Shown one piece after another: positions 34,470 through 43,628 of a DNA stretch of 64,000 nucleotides (its first letter is position 1; each line of letters starts with the position of its first letter). The notes beneath the pieces are model-generated. The model made no database searches. It saw nothing but the letters and a program-made list of their open reading frames with translations, and had not been told where the DNA came from. The translations under genes were made by a program, and so were the position numbers. The stretch comes from Planctomycetota bacterium. GTDB lineage: Bacteria; Planctomycetota; UBA8742; UBA2392. The stretch is taken from positions 1 to 64,000 of the forward strand of contig JAIOJA010000042.1 in assembly GCA_019912315.1 (NCBI GenBank), read 5' to 3'.

Positions 34470-35216
34470 GTGGGCGCACTGGACGGACGCAAGGCTTTGA
34501 TTACGGGCGCATCGCGCGGCATCGGACGCGCGATAGCCGAAGCATTCGCAAAGCAGGGCGCGGAACTCGCGCTGATTGCAACGTCGGCCGACCGCGTCAG
34601 CGAAACAGCGGCCGCGTGCAAAGACCGTGGCGCCGCCCAGGTGCATACGTTCGGGCTGGACGTCAAGGATTCCGGCGCGTGCAACACGATCATGAAGGAA
34701 GCGCAGGAGAAGCTGGGCGGCCTGGACATTGTGGTCAACAATGCCGGCGTCACGCGCGACAACCTGCTGATGCGCCTCAGCGACGAAGACTACGACCTGG
34801 TGCTCGACACCAACTTGCGCGGCGCGTTCAACATCACGCGCGCTGCAGCTCGCCCGCTCATGAAGAGCAAGAACGGGCGCCTGATCAACATCGCCAGCGT
34901 GGTCGGCATTGCGGGCAACGCGGGCCAGGCCAACTACGCCGCCAGTAAGGGTGGGCTGATTGCGTTCACCAAGTCCGTCGCCAAGGAACTTGCCGGTCGC
35001 GGGGTAACAGCCAACGTGATTGCGCCAGGGTTTATCGAAACGGATATGACCGGCGCGTTGGATGACAAAGTCAAGGAAGACATCAGGAACGGCATTCTGC
35101 TCGGGCGTTTCGGACGCCCTGACGACATCGCGAACACGGCCCTGTTCCTGGCGGGTGACACCGGCGCCTATGTCACGGCGCAAGTGCTGGTGGTCGACGG
35201 CGGCATGACGGCCTGA
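34470..35216 (+). CDS. fabG: 3-oxoacyl-ACP reductase
   Basis: 248 residues from the GTG at 34470 with GGAG 5 bases upstream. An NADPH-dependent short-chain dehydrogenase of fatty acid elongation, with ALITGASRGIGRAIA (cofactor), VNNAGVTRD near 88, and the catalytic NIASVVGIAG ... YAASKGG Ser-Tyr-Lys set. The C-terminal GAYVTAQVLVVDGGMT is typical of FabG. In most bacteria acpP follows directly; here the acyl-CoA carboxylase/mutase module intervenes. Confidence 0.95.
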   Translation: MGALDGRKALITGASRGIGRAIAEAFAKQGAELALIATSADRVSETAAACKDRGAAQVHTFGLDVKDSGACNTIMKEAQEKLGGLDIVVNNAGVTRDNLLMRLSDEDYDLVLDTNLRGAFNITRAAARPLMKSKNGRLINIASVVGIAGNAGQANYAASKGGLIAFTKSVAKELAGRGVTANVIAPGFIETDMTGALDDKVKEDIRNGILLGRFGRPDDIANTALFLAGDTGAYVTAQVLVVDGGMTA

Positions 35217-35334
35217 GTATGCAGGTCGTTAGCGATTGCATTCCTCGCGCTTGCCTGGTGCTCATGTGTCCCTTGGCGCTGACCTTGATCAACAGAGTGC
35301 CTGCAAAGATGAATCCAAAATGGTGGATGTACTC

Positions 35335-35378
35335 ATTTCTCCGTGTTCAACCGCGTGCATCCGTGGTTTCATACCCGC
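35335..35378. repeat. degenerate 9-base-unit stretch before the carboxyltransferase gene
   Basis: CTCCGTGTT, CAACCGCGT and GCATCCGTG follow each other in phase, ending just before the ATG at 35382. The word resembles CATCCGTGT arrays, but only a weak inverted partner (ATGAATCC near 35309) is seen. This is a doubtful, decayed relative of the inverted-array loci. Confidence 0.25.
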
Positions 35379-35381
35379 CCT

Positions 35382-36989
35382 ATGGGAAAGACTCAGAAAG
35401 CCACCAACCGAGTGCGCCCGGACCTGCCGGAAGGCGTGCTGTCGCAGCGTGAAGCACTCGAAAAACTCGACACCCTGACCGAGCAGGCCTCGCTTGGCGG
35501 CGGCGCTGCTCGCATCGACAAGCAGCACAAGTCCGGCAAGCTGACGGCCCGTGAGCGCATCGCGCTGCTATGTGACGAGGGCAGTTTCGAGGAAATCGAC
35601 GCCTTCGTCACCCACGACGTTCACGCCTACGGACTCGAGAACAAGAAGTATCTCGGCGACGGCGTAGTCACCGGCGTGGGGCGTGTGTACGGGCGCCCCG
35701 TCTATGTGTTCGCCCAGGACTTCACGGTTTTCGGCGGCAGCCTGGGTGAGCGCTACGGGCAGAAAATCATCAAGATCATGGACCAGGCGCTCAAGAACGG
35801 CTGCCCCGTGATCGGCTTCAACGACAGCGGCGGCGCGCGCATCCAGGAGGGGGTGGCGAGCCTTGCCGCCTACGCCGAGATTTTCCTGCGCAACACACTC
35901 AGCAGCGGCGTGATCCCGCAGATCAGCGCCATCATGGGCCCCTGCGCCGGCGGCGCCGTCTACAGCCCGGCGATCACGGACTTCGTGTTCATGGTCGAAG
36001 GCACAAGCCACATGTTTGTGACGGGCCCAAGTGTCATCAAGTCCGTTACCCACGAAGAAATCGACATGGAGGGCCTTGGCGGGGCCGGAGTACACGGTGA
36101 AACCAGCGGAGTCAGCCATTTTACAAATGAGTCGGAGCCGGACTGTATCGTCAGCATCAAGAAGCTGCTGAGTTTTCTGCCCCAGAATAACCTGGAGCCG
36201 CCGCCGTTCATCGAGCCCGATGACGACGTGAATCGCGAAGACGACAGGCTGGATCGAATTGTCCCGGACAATCCCGAGAAGCCCTACAACATGTTGGATG
36301 TTCTCGAGACCGTTGTAGACGACGGCGATTTCTTTGAGGTCCACAAGCACTATGCGCAGAATCTGATTGTCGGCTTCGCCAGGCTGGGCGGGCACAGCAT
36401 TGGCATTGTCGCCCAGCAGCCCGCTGTGCTGGCCGGCTGCCTCGACATCGCCAGCAGCCTGAAGGGTGCGCGCTTCGTGAGGTTCTGTGACGCGTTCAAC
36501 ATTCCGATCATCACGTTTGAAGACGTACCGGGCTTCCTGCCTGGCGTGAACCAGGAACACAACGGCATCATCAAGCACGGCGCAAAGCTGCTTTACGCCT
36601 ACTGCGAGGCCACGGTGCCCAAGTTGTGTGTCATCACGCGCAAGGCCTACGGCGGCGCCTACTGTGTCATGAGCAGCAAGCACATTCGCAGCGATGTCAA
36701 TTATGCCTGGCCGACGGCCGAGATCGCCGTGATGGGGGCGCAAGGCGCCGTGAACATCCTGTACGCCAGGGAACTGGCCGAAGCGGATGATCCGGATAAG
36801 CGCCGAAACGACCTGACAGCGGAGTATCGTGAGCGCTTCAGCAACCCCTATGACGCGGCCGCGCGCGGCTATATCGACGGTGTTATCAAGCCGCGTGAGA
36901 CGCGCAGGAAGCTGATCCGCGCCCTTGAGGTCGTGCGCCACAAGCGCGATGTGAATCCGCCCAAGAAACACGGCAACATCCCGCTGTGA
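35382..36989 (+). CDS. acyl-CoA carboxylase carboxyltransferase subunit (propionyl-CoA type)
   Basis: 535 residues. It carries carboxybiotin CO2 onto an acyl-CoA, here probably propionyl-CoA giving methylmalonyl-CoA. Both crotonase-like halves are present. The N half has [43 protein letters not shown] and [13 protein letters not shown]. The C half has [17 protein letters not shown] and [15 protein letters not shown], with a [16 protein letters not shown] ending. The ATG at 35382 is chosen by family length; an opening at 35343 would add 13 residues. The companion biotin carboxylase and biotin carrier genes are 1.4-3 kb downstream. Confidence 0.92.
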   Translation: MGKTQKATNRVRPDLPEGVLSQREALEKLDTLTEQASLGGGAARIDKQHKSGKLTARERIALLCDEGSFEEIDAFVTHDVHAYGLENKKYLGDGVVTGVGRVYGRPVYVFAQDFTVFGGSLGERYGQKIIKIMDQALKNGCPVIGFNDSGGARIQEGVASLAAYAEIFLRNTLSSGVIPQISAIMGPCAGGAVYSPAITDFVFMVEGTSHMFVTGPSVIKSVTHEEIDMEGLGGAGVHGETSGVSHFTNESEPDCIVSIKKLLSFLPQNNLEPPPFIEPDDDVNREDDRLDRIVPDNPEKPYNMLDVLETVVDDGDFFEVHKHYAQNLIVGFARLGGHSIGIVAQQPAVLAGCLDIASSLKGARFVRFCDAFNIPIITFEDVPGFLPGVNQEHNGIIKHGAKLLYAYCEATVPKLCVITRKAYGGAYCVMSSKHIRSDVNYAWPTAEIAVMGAQGAVNILYARELAEADDPDKRRNDLTAEYRERFSNPYDAAARGYIDGVIKPRETRRKLIRALEVVRHKRDVNPPKKHGNIPL

Positions 36990-37075
36990 TTGTTACGCGC
37001 AGGGTTTCAACTATGCTGGCGTTGCATGGATCAAAGGGGGCACCACCCCGTTCGGCCCCATTTGAGGTACCACCC

Positions 37076-37672
37076 GTGAAGACAAGTCTGTTCCTGATAT
37101 TCGCGATGTCCGCCCTGTTGGTTCTGCCAGGCTGTCCTGAGTCTGACGCATGGACATCGGAGCAGCAGGGCGTTCACGACGCGATGCTTGCGTGGTCCAA
37201 AGCCGTCAGCAACCAGAACGCCGACGCCATGTGGGAGATGCTGAGCCCGGACGCGCAGGAGTTTTACAAACGTGAACTTGAGGGCGAAGGCGGCGTGCGC
37301 CAGGCCGTCAAGATGAACCGGGCAGCACTGAAGCCCGAGGCGCGAACCCCGGAATCCGAGCGCGAACGCATTCGCAAGCTGCTTGGCGCCCTGCCGGATA
37401 ACCCGGATAATCTGACACCGCAGGCCTATTACGGCTGGCGGGTTACTCCGGAATTGACCCAAGAAGGGGCTTCGCGAACGTCCGGGTTGTTTGAGCGTTC
37501 AAACGTCAGCACAATTTCGGTACAGGGCGACAGCGCCACCGCGGTGCTGAAAAATGGCAACCCGGACAGATATTCATGGGTTCGTCACGATGGGGTCTGG
37601 AAATTTGACCTTCACCCTAGCATCCTGCGCGCTCTCGAAGAGACGCGTAAGCGTGAGAACGAACCCAATTAG
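37076..37672 (+). CDS. predicted lipoprotein, unknown function
   Basis: 198 residues from the GTG at 37076 (GAGG 9 bases upstream). The signal peptide KTSLFLIFAMSALLVLPGC ends in a lipobox (LPG-Cys). The mature part is helical around DAMLAWSKAVSNQNADAMWE, resembling a NTF2-like or DUF4878-type small fold in which a helix pair is followed by a strand sheet ending SWVRHDGVWKFDL. It lies between two acyl-CoA carboxylase subunit genes together with a second lipoprotein of similar plan; neither is a known carboxylase part. Confidence 0.75.
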   Translation: MKTSLFLIFAMSALLVLPGCPESDAWTSEQQGVHDAMLAWSKAVSNQNADAMWEMLSPDAQEFYKRELEGEGGVRQAVKMNRAALKPEARTPESERERIRKLLGALPDNPDNLTPQAYYGWRVTPELTQEGASRTSGLFERSNVSTISVQGDSATAVLKNGNPDRYSWVRHDGVWKFDLHPSILRALEETRKRENEPN

Positions 37673-37709
37673 TCGCTCAGACATGGAAACGGAAACGGAG
37701 AAGCGGGCA

Positions 37710-38291
37710 ATGAAGAACATATGGAAGCTTGCACCTTTGGTTGTGCTGGCAGTTGTGATGGTTGGTTGTGGTGGTGGCGGCAGCGCCAGCGCCGAAGGCG
37801 TGGGGGAATCCGTCCTGTCGGCCATCCAGGCTGAAGACTTCCCGGCGATCTACAAGAGCTTTGATCCCTGGACTACTGACGGATTGCAGTGGCGCAAGGA
37901 CAACGCGAAGTATGAATCCGAGACCACCAAGGACTGGTGGAAGAACAACAAGGACAACTACGTCGGCGATAACAGCATGGACCCGGGCAAGAAGCTTGAG
38001 ATCGGCGACGCCGAGACTTTGTTCGCCCTTGAGCCGGGGCAGGGAGCCGCGCTGCATGAAGGCTGGTACAAGAAGGCCCACAAGTGGGAGAAGTTCACCG
38101 ACCGCATGGCGGATATGCGTCTGATTGGCGTGAAGGTTCGCCACGGCCTCGAAGGGGACGGCAGCGGGTCTGTTAACTACAGGAATAAGTACGGCGACTC
38201 GCTCGAGGTTTCGGTCACCCGAATCGGCGGCGTGTGGTATGCGGATGGTGTTGAACTCAACGGTCAGGAAAAGCTTCCTGTCGCGGAATAA
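37710..38291 (+). CDS. predicted lipoprotein, unknown function
   Basis: 193 residues from the ATG at 37710, with GGAG 11 bases upstream; an in-frame ATG at 37683 would place charged residues before the signal. The signal LAPLVVLAVVMVGC ends in a lipobox followed by GGGGSASA. The mature part contains WKNNKDNYVGDNSMD and ends in a strand with TRIGGVWYADGVEL, recalling the end of the preceding lipoprotein (HDGVWKFDL). The two are probably distant paralogues. It is followed by a strong terminator, separating it from the biotin carboxylase gene. Confidence 0.75.
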   Translation: MKNIWKLAPLVVLAVVMVGCGGGGSASAEGVGESVLSAIQAEDFPAIYKSFDPWTTDGLQWRKDNAKYESETTKDWWKNNKDNYVGDNSMDPGKKLEIGDAETLFALEPGQGAALHEGWYKKAHKWEKFTDRMADMRLIGVKVRHGLEGDGSGSVNYRNKYGDSLEVSVTRIGGVWYADGVELNGQEKLPVAE

Positions 38292-38308
38292 CATGCAGCC
38301 GGGAATTC

Positions 38309-38337
38309 AAAAGGCGCGCCTCCGGGCGCGCCTTTTT
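38309..38337 (+). terminator. Rho-independent terminator after the lipoprotein pair
   Basis: AAAAGGCGCGCC and GGCGCGCCTTTT pair perfectly over 12 bases around a TCCG loop, with five T at the end. It divides the carboxyltransferase-lipoprotein unit from the biotin carboxylase unit. Confidence 0.92.
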
Positions 38338-38383
38338 GTTTGGGTCTGGTCTGTTTGCCCGCGCAACCCTAAATTCCCCATCC

Positions 38384-39877
38384 ATGTTCAAGAAAGTCCT
38401 GATTGCCAATCGTGGTGAGATCGCCCTGCGCGTGATCCGTGCCTGCCGCAAGCTCGGCGTACTCAGTGTGGCCGTGTTTTCGGATGCTGACTCCCACCTG
38501 CCCTTCGTACATGAAGCCGACGAATCCCATTATCTGGGCCCGTCACCGTCAGCCGACAGCTATCTGAACATGCGGCGCATCGTGGACCTTGCCAAAGAAC
38601 ACGGGGCGGAGGCGATCCACCCCGGCTACGGCTTTCTCGCCGAGAACGCGGCATTCGCCAGGCTGTGCGAAGACAGCGGCATCCAGTTCATAGGCCCCGA
38701 CAGCGGCGCCATCGACCGCCTGGGCGACAAGCGCCACGCGAAGGCCGTGGCGGAACAGGCCGGCGTGCCGGTGACTCCCTGGGTGAAATGCGCCGGGGAA
38801 GCTGACGCGGAAACCCTGAAGGCTGTGCAGAGCATCGGCTTTCCGGTGATGATCAAGCCCGCCGCGGGCGGTGGCGGCAAGGGGATGCACCGGGCGGACA
38901 GCGTGGATGACCTGAGAACGCTTCTGCCCAAGGCGGCGCGCGAAGCCAAGGCCAGCTTCGGCGACGACGCTCTGTTGGTCGAAAAATTTCTGCCCTCGCC
39001 GCGGCACATTGAAGTTCAGATTCTCGCGGACAAGCACGGCAAGGTGCTGCATTTCTTTGAGCGCGAATGCAGCCTTCAGCGACGGCACCAGAAACTGCTG
39101 GAGGAAACGCCGAGCCCCAGCCTCTCACCTGAGCAGCGCAAGAAAATCTGTGGCGACGCCGTAAAGATCGCTGCGGCGGCGAAGTACAGCAATGCGGGAA
39201 CCTGCGAATTTCTCTACGACGACAAGGACGGCAGCTGGTACTTCTGTGAAGTGAACACGCGCTTGCAGGTCGAGCACCCGGTCACGGAAGAGGTTACGGG
39301 CGTTGACCTTGTTGAGTGGCAGTTGCGCGTTGCCAGCGGCGAGAAGCTGACGATTGACCAGAAGGACATCAAGCAGACCGGGCACGCCATCGAGCTGCGC
39401 ATCAACAGCGAGGACCCGTTCGCGGAATTCATGCCCAGCCTTGGCTACATCGAGGCCTTCGAGCCGCCGGAGGGCAAAGGCATCCGTGTTGACGCCGGCT
39501 ACCACACCGGGGACAGCGTCACCCAGTTTTACGACAGTTTGACCGCAAAGCTGATCGTCCATGCGGGTGATCGCAACGCGGCCATAGAACTCGCAAAGCG
39601 GGCTCTGCGTGAATTTATGATTGTCGGTGTGGCTACGACAATACCGTTGCACCTGAACTTGATGGACCACCCCGATGTCGTGGCAGGTGAATTCGACATT
39701 CACTGGGTTGAGAAACACCTCGGCGAGCTGACGGCACGCAACAAGGCGGCTGAGGCGGCCGTGCTGGCCGCGCTGATGGAGTATCGCCATCTTCAGAAGG
39801 TGCGCCACGCTCAAAGTCGCGCCGGTGAAGTAGCGTTCGACCCGTGGAGTTCCAGCAGTCTGCCGAGACTGAGGTAG
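38384..39877 (+). CDS. acyl-CoA carboxylase biotin carboxylase subunit
   Basis: 497 residues. ATP-dependent carboxylation of biotin. Motifs are KVLIANRGEIALRVIRACR at the start, HPGYGFLAENAAFA near 80, the ATP-grasp Gly loop KPAAGGGGKGMHR near 160, ERECSLQRRHQKLLEE near 230 and FCEVNTRLQVEHPVTEEVTG near 287. It lacks its own carrier domain, which is supplied by the next gene. It is a paralogue of the AccC at 59807-61153 and is assigned to propionyl-CoA carboxylation by its operon. Confidence 0.94.
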   Translation: MFKKVLIANRGEIALRVIRACRKLGVLSVAVFSDADSHLPFVHEADESHYLGPSPSADSYLNMRRIVDLAKEHGAEAIHPGYGFLAENAAFARLCEDSGIQFIGPDSGAIDRLGDKRHAKAVAEQAGVPVTPWVKCAGEADAETLKAVQSIGFPVMIKPAAGGGGKGMHRADSVDDLRTLLPKAAREAKASFGDDALLVEKFLPSPRHIEVQILADKHGKVLHFFERECSLQRRHQKLLEETPSPSLSPEQRKKICGDAVKIAAAAKYSNAGTCEFLYDDKDGSWYFCEVNTRLQVEHPVTEEVTGVDLVEWQLRVASGEKLTIDQKDIKQTGHAIELRINSEDPFAEFMPSLGYIEAFEPPEGKGIRVDAGYHTGDSVTQFYDSLTAKLIVHAGDRNAAIELAKRALREFMIVGVATTIPLHLNLMDHPDVVAGEFDIHWVEKHLGELTARNKAAEAAVLAALMEYRHLQKVRHAQSRAGEVAFDPWSSSSLPRLR

Positions 39878-39883
39878 CAAGCC

Positions 39884-40405
39884 ATGGACTATGAAGTCGA
39901 AGTGGATGGTCAAAAGCACGCCGTGCGATTCTTCGAGCGCGACGGCAAGCTGCATGTTCACCACGCCGGCGGGACGTTCCCGGTAAACATCGACACACCC
40001 CTGCGCAGCAAGGTGCAGGTTGCGCAACTGAATGGCGACGCCCAGCGTTTCGGCTACCACCGCGGCAAGGACGGCACGGATATCATTCTCGACGGTGTCG
40101 TGTATGCGGCGAATGTACGAGAACTTGAACACGTGCGCCTGGCGGCCGTGGCCAGACGCAAAGGCAGCGGCGGGGGGGTGGACGTAAAGGCGCCCATGCC
40201 CGGCATGGTCGTGGCCGTCCACGTCGAGATCGGGCAGCAGGTAAAGAAGAACGAAAGCCTGCTAAGCCTGCACGCCATGAAGCTAGAGAACGACATCCGT
40301 GCGCCCAAGGAAGGCATCGTGAAAGAGATTGCCGTCAAACCCAATGACGTGCTTGAGAAAGGCACGTTGATGATCAAGCTCGCCCCGCCGCCGGAAAGCA
40401 AATGA
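39884..40405 (+). CDS. biotin carboxyl carrier subunit of acyl-CoA carboxylase
   Basis: 173 residues. The N-terminal part (1-90) resembles the linker/BT-type domain of propionyl-CoA carboxylase alpha chains ([20 protein letters not shown]). The C-terminal biotinyl domain has [14 protein letters not shown] and the target [10 protein letters not shown] near 125; the biotinylated Lys is in A-M-K. The usual Glu before the Ala is His here. It is therefore a split-off tail of a PccA-type protein. It starts 7 bases after the biotin carboxylase stop and its TGA overlaps the next ATG (ATGA). Confidence 0.92.
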   Translation: MDYEVEVDGQKHAVRFFERDGKLHVHHAGGTFPVNIDTPLRSKVQVAQLNGDAQRFGYHRGKDGTDIILDGVVYAANVRELEHVRLAAVARRKGSGGGVDVKAPMPGMVVAVHVEIGQQVKKNESLLSLHAMKLENDIRAPKEGIVKEIAVKPNDVLEKGTLMIKLAPPPESK

Positions 40406-42069
40406 GCAACCTGCAGGAAGACTACATCCGCTGGCTGGAACACACCCACGCGCCCTTCGTTGCCAAGACACAGGAGCGCCGCGAGTCATTCGAAACCAGC
40501 AGTGGCTGCGAATACCCGCCTTTAGCCGGCCCCGTAAAAGGTGACTTGACCGGCCAGGGTGAAGCCACGTACTTGAACAAGCTGGGCTTTCCCGGTGAGT
40601 ACCCGTTCACGCGCGGCATATATCCAAGCATGTACCGCGGGCGCTTCTGGACCATGCGCCAGTACGCGGGATTCGCCAGCGCCGAGGAATCCAACAGGCG
40701 CTATCGCTTTCTGCTCGAACAGGGCGTCACCGGGTTAAGCATCGCATTCGACCTGCCCACACAAATCGGCTACGACAGTGATTCGGAAATGGCTGCCGGC
40801 GAGGTCGGCAAGGTGGGTGTTCCCGTTTGTACCACGGCGGACATGGACGTGCTGCTCAGCGGCATCCCGCTCGACAAAGTCAGCACCAGCATGACGATCA
40901 ATTCCAGTGCTGCCTGCCTGCTGGCTTTCTATCTGATTCAGGCTGATGCGCAGGGCGTCTCCTGGGGCAAGCTGCGCGGCACGCTTCAGAACGACCTGCT
41001 CAAAGAGTTTGTCGCACGCGGCACGTACATCTACCCGCCGCGTCCCAGTTTGCGCATCACCACCGATATCATTGAGTTCTGCGCCAACGAAGTGCCCAAC
41101 TTCAACGCCATCAGCATCAGCGGCTATCACATTCGCGAAGCGGGCAGCACCGCGGCGCAGGAGATCGCGTTCACGCTGGCCAACGGGCTGTGCTACGTGG
41201 AGCAGGCAGTGCGGCGCGGGCTCGACGTCAACGACTTCGGAAAGAACCTGAGCTTCTTCTTCAACGGGCACAATAACCTGCTTGAGGAAGTCGCGAAGTA
41301 CCGCGCCGCGCGCCGCCTGTGGGCGCGTCTTATGAAAGAGCGTTTTCACGCCACGAACCCCAAGGCCCTGCAACTGCGGTTTCATACCCAGACAGCCGGC
41401 AGCACACTCACGGCACAGCAGCCAGAGAACAACATCGTGCGGACAACAGTGCAGGCGCTTGGCGCCGTGCTGGGCGGCACACAGAGCCTTCACACAAACA
41501 GTTTTGACGAGGCACTTGCCCTGCCCACGGAACGAAGCGTTGAGATCGCGCTGCGCACACAGCAGATTCTGGCGCACGAGAGCGGGGTCGCAGACACGCC
41601 CGACCCCCTTGCCGGCAGCTATCTTATTGAATCTCTGACGGACGAGCTTGAGGCAAAGGCCCAGGCCCTGATCGAAAAGGTTGACGCCCGTGGTGGTGCC
41701 GTTGGCGCTATCGAGCAGAAATTCATGCAGGGCGAAATCGCCCGGGCGGCCTTGCAGTACCAGCGCAGTGTGGAAAAGGGCGAGGCCGTGGTTGTGGGCG
41801 TGAACAAATTCGAAAGCAGCAGCGCCCAAGAGCCAAGCCTGCAGGAGATCGACGCGAACGCCGCCAAAGTTCAACTGAAGCGCCTGGCGCAGTTTCGCGC
41901 GGCGCGTGATGATTCGGCCCTCGACAAGTCATTGCGCGAGCTGCAGGACGCGGCAAAGGGTGACGCGAATCTCGTTCCGAAAATCATCAACGCGCTGCGT
42001 GCCAAGGCGACACTGGGCGAAGTTTGCGATACCATGCGCGGCGTGTTTGGTGAGTACCACGAAAACTAG
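40402..42069 (+). CDS. methylmalonyl-CoA mutase, large catalytic subunit without B12-binding domain
   Basis: 555 residues, the length of archaeal-type large subunits. It rearranges (R)-methylmalonyl-CoA to succinyl-CoA by a radical mechanism with adenosylcobalamin. Motifs are [20 protein letters not shown] and [59 protein letters not shown] and [18 protein letters not shown]. The active-site strip reads [10 protein letters not shown], where N-A-H-N is usual. No cobalamin-binding DxHxxG motif is present, so a separate small subunit must exist elsewhere. Confidence 0.94.
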   Translation: MSNLQEDYIRWLEHTHAPFVAKTQERRESFETSSGCEYPPLAGPVKGDLTGQGEATYLNKLGFPGEYPFTRGIYPSMYRGRFWTMRQYAGFASAEESNRRYRFLLEQGVTGLSIAFDLPTQIGYDSDSEMAAGEVGKVGVPVCTTADMDVLLSGIPLDKVSTSMTINSSAACLLAFYLIQADAQGVSWGKLRGTLQNDLLKEFVARGTYIYPPRPSLRITTDIIEFCANEVPNFNAISISGYHIREAGSTAAQEIAFTLANGLCYVEQAVRRGLDVNDFGKNLSFFFNGHNNLLEEVAKYRAARRLWARLMKERFHATNPKALQLRFHTQTAGSTLTAQQPENNIVRTTVQALGAVLGGTQSLHTNSFDEALALPTERSVEIALRTQQILAHESGVADTPDPLAGSYLIESLTDELEAKAQALIEKVDARGGAVGAIEQKFMQGEIARAALQYQRSVEKGEAVVVGVNKFESSSAQEPSLQEIDANAAKVQLKRLAQFRAARDDSALDKSLRELQDAAKGDANLVPKIINALRAKATLGEVCDTMRGVFGEYHEN

Positions 42070-42077
42070 GATATCGA

Positions 42078-42644
42078 ATGGCCTCCAGCAAGACTTCAAG
42101 ACGTGGCAAGCGAAACACCACTCGCAAAGTTAAGAAGGACTTGGCGCCTGCCTCCAAACCGACGGTTTCGTATACATCAGTTAAAGAGAGACAAGCGCTG
42201 ATTCAGATGTGTACGCAGATTGGCGCGTTAATCATCGGTCAACAACACGACCGCATGAATCCCGCAATCGAATTGCTAAACCGTCAAGCCGCTGGACTCC
42301 TGCTGAAACAACATCTAGACGTGTGGCTTCCCAGATACAATGAGCACATCGCCAAATTGGAGTCAGTCATTGGCAAAGGACTGGAGGTCGATCAGGAAAA
42401 CTTGGTCAATGACCTGCGTTCAAAGATCGAAAGGGCGGGATACAAGACAATGAGGGATTTTGTAGTGCAACTTCTGCTCCCTGTGTTGACCTACAACGGT
42501 CTTTTGTTGTTTCTCAACAACGATGCCAAGGTCGTCTTGCCCGACGATGTTAGACAGGAATTTGCCGCTAAAGCATCCCGCCTGAAATACATTGTTGGTG
42601 GCGCCTGTGCTGCGATGACTCTTCAGGAAGCGATGGGTGGCTGA
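42078..42644 (+). CDS. hypothetical protein inserted in the methylmalonyl-CoA operon
   Basis: 188 residues. The first 30 are basic (SKTSRRGKRNTTRKVKKD), the rest mostly helical with QMCTQIGALIIGQQHDRM and a hydrophobic stretch FVVQLLLPVLTYNGLLLFL that might be a buried helix or a weak membrane segment. I recognise no family. Base composition is visibly AT-richer than both neighbours (near 50% GC by eye), and codon choice includes many A/T-ending codons, suggesting acquisition. It sits 8 bases after the mutase and 33 before the epimerase. Confidence 0.65.
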   Translation: MASSKTSRRGKRNTTRKVKKDLAPASKPTVSYTSVKERQALIQMCTQIGALIIGQQHDRMNPAIELLNRQAAGLLLKQHLDVWLPRYNEHIAKLESVIGKGLEVDQENLVNDLRSKIERAGYKTMRDFVVQLLLPVLTYNGLLLFLNNDAKVVLPDDVRQEFAAKASRLKYIVGGACAAMTLQEAMGG

Positions 42645-42677
42645 AAGAGATTTTAGCAATCTCGCTGGGGGCAGGGC

Positions 42678-43082
42678 ATGGAACTTGACCACATAGGGAT
42701 TGCCGTCCGGTCGATTGCGGAAGCGCGCGGTTTTTATGAACACGCGTTGCAGTTGCCCGCAGAGGCCGAAATTGAGGATGTTGCGGGTGAAAAGGTTCGC
42801 GTGCTCAAGTTGCTTGTCCCGCCCGGCACGCACATTGAGTTGATTGAGCCCGCGTCGCCCGATTCAACCATCGCGAAGTTCATCGAAAAACGCGGGCCCG
42901 GCTTGCACCACCTGTGTTACGCCGTACCCGACATTGTCGATGCCACGAAACACATGCTGGCCAAGGGTTACACGCCGATCTGGGAGTCCGCGCACGAGGG
43001 GGCGGGCGGCTGCCTGGTGAATTTCTTCCACCCGCGTGAAACCCACGGGGTCTTGACAGAGCTGTCACAGCGGCCAAATTAG
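42678..43082 (+). CDS. mce: methylmalonyl-CoA epimerase
   Basis: 134 residues, a glyoxalase/vicinal-oxygen-chelate fold protein that interconverts (S)- and (R)-methylmalonyl-CoA. Metal ligands fit ELDHIGIAV near 4, THIELIEP near 55, GLHHLCYAV near 76 and THGVLTELSQ near 128. GGGGGCAGGGC lies ahead of the ATG. Together with the carboxylase subunits and the mutase it completes the propionyl-CoA to succinyl-CoA route. Confidence 0.93.
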   Translation: MELDHIGIAVRSIAEARGFYEHALQLPAEAEIEDVAGEKVRVLKLLVPPGTHIELIEPASPDSTIAKFIEKRGPGLHHLCYAVPDIVDATKHMLAKGYTPIWESAHEGAGGCLVNFFHPRETHGVLTELSQRPN

Positions 43083-43223
43083 CGATCGCCACTGGATGTG
43101 GAGAGGCGCTTGCACCGGTTGTGCGGCGTCGCTAAACTTCCGCCCCGATGCGCCGATGGGGGCGCTTTGATTCGTAATGGAAGTACTTGCGGGCTGGCCC
43201 CGCACGCGAGAAAGGAACACCAC

Positions 43224-43478
43224 GTGCCCACACGGGAAGAAATCGAAGAATCCGTCAAGCAGATCGTATGCGACCAGATGGGTGTCAGCCGCGACAAGGT
43301 CACCATGGAGACCTCGTTCGTGAATGACCTTGGCGCTGACAGCCTTGATACAGTGGAACTCGTGATGGAGTTCGAGGATGAGTTCGAACTCAACATCCCC
43401 GACGAAGACGCCGAGAAAATCCAGACCGTCGGTGACGCGGTCAAGTACATCGAAGAAAAGACCGCCAGCAAGGCTTAG
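43224..43478 (+). CDS. acpP: acyl carrier protein
   Basis: 84 residues from the GTG at 43224, with AAAGGA 7 bases upstream. The phosphopantetheine site is [18 protein letters not shown] near 38, with Ser in D-S-L. The sequence is acidic and four-helical as expected. It carries growing acyl chains for the Fab enzymes. The longer upstream opening lacks ACP-like residues. A long terminator-like structure separates it from fabF. Confidence 0.96.
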   Translation: MPTREEIEESVKQIVCDQMGVSRDKVTMETSFVNDLGADSLDTVELVMEFEDEFELNIPDEDAEKIQTVGDAVKYIEEKTASKA

Positions 43479-43528
43479 ACAGCTTGAGCGTGCGAAGACT
43501 TTGGCGGGCCACAGGTCGCCCTTCGCGT

Positions 43529-43587
43529 CCGGGCAAGCGTAGACGCGCCGCGTATCAATGGGCGCTGTTCGCTTGCCCGGCCTTTTT
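43529..43587 (+). terminator. extended terminator/attenuator between acpP and fabF
   Basis: CCGGGCAAGCG (43529-43539) and CGCTTGCCCGG (43570-43580) form a perfect 11-bp outer stem, followed by CCTTTTT. The 30-base interior has its own GCGCC/GGCGC stem. Partial termination here would give more acpP than fabF transcript, a common pattern for this gene pair. Confidence 0.8.
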
Positions 43588-43628
43588 GCACGGTTTCAGG
43601 GCTATTGGGGCAATAGAAGGAAGTCGTG

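Noticed and set aside
35335..35378. 9-base-unit array as a further inverted-array element
   Set aside because: Only direct degenerate units are clear and the inverted partner is weak, so it is listed as a low-confidence repeat but not counted in the family.
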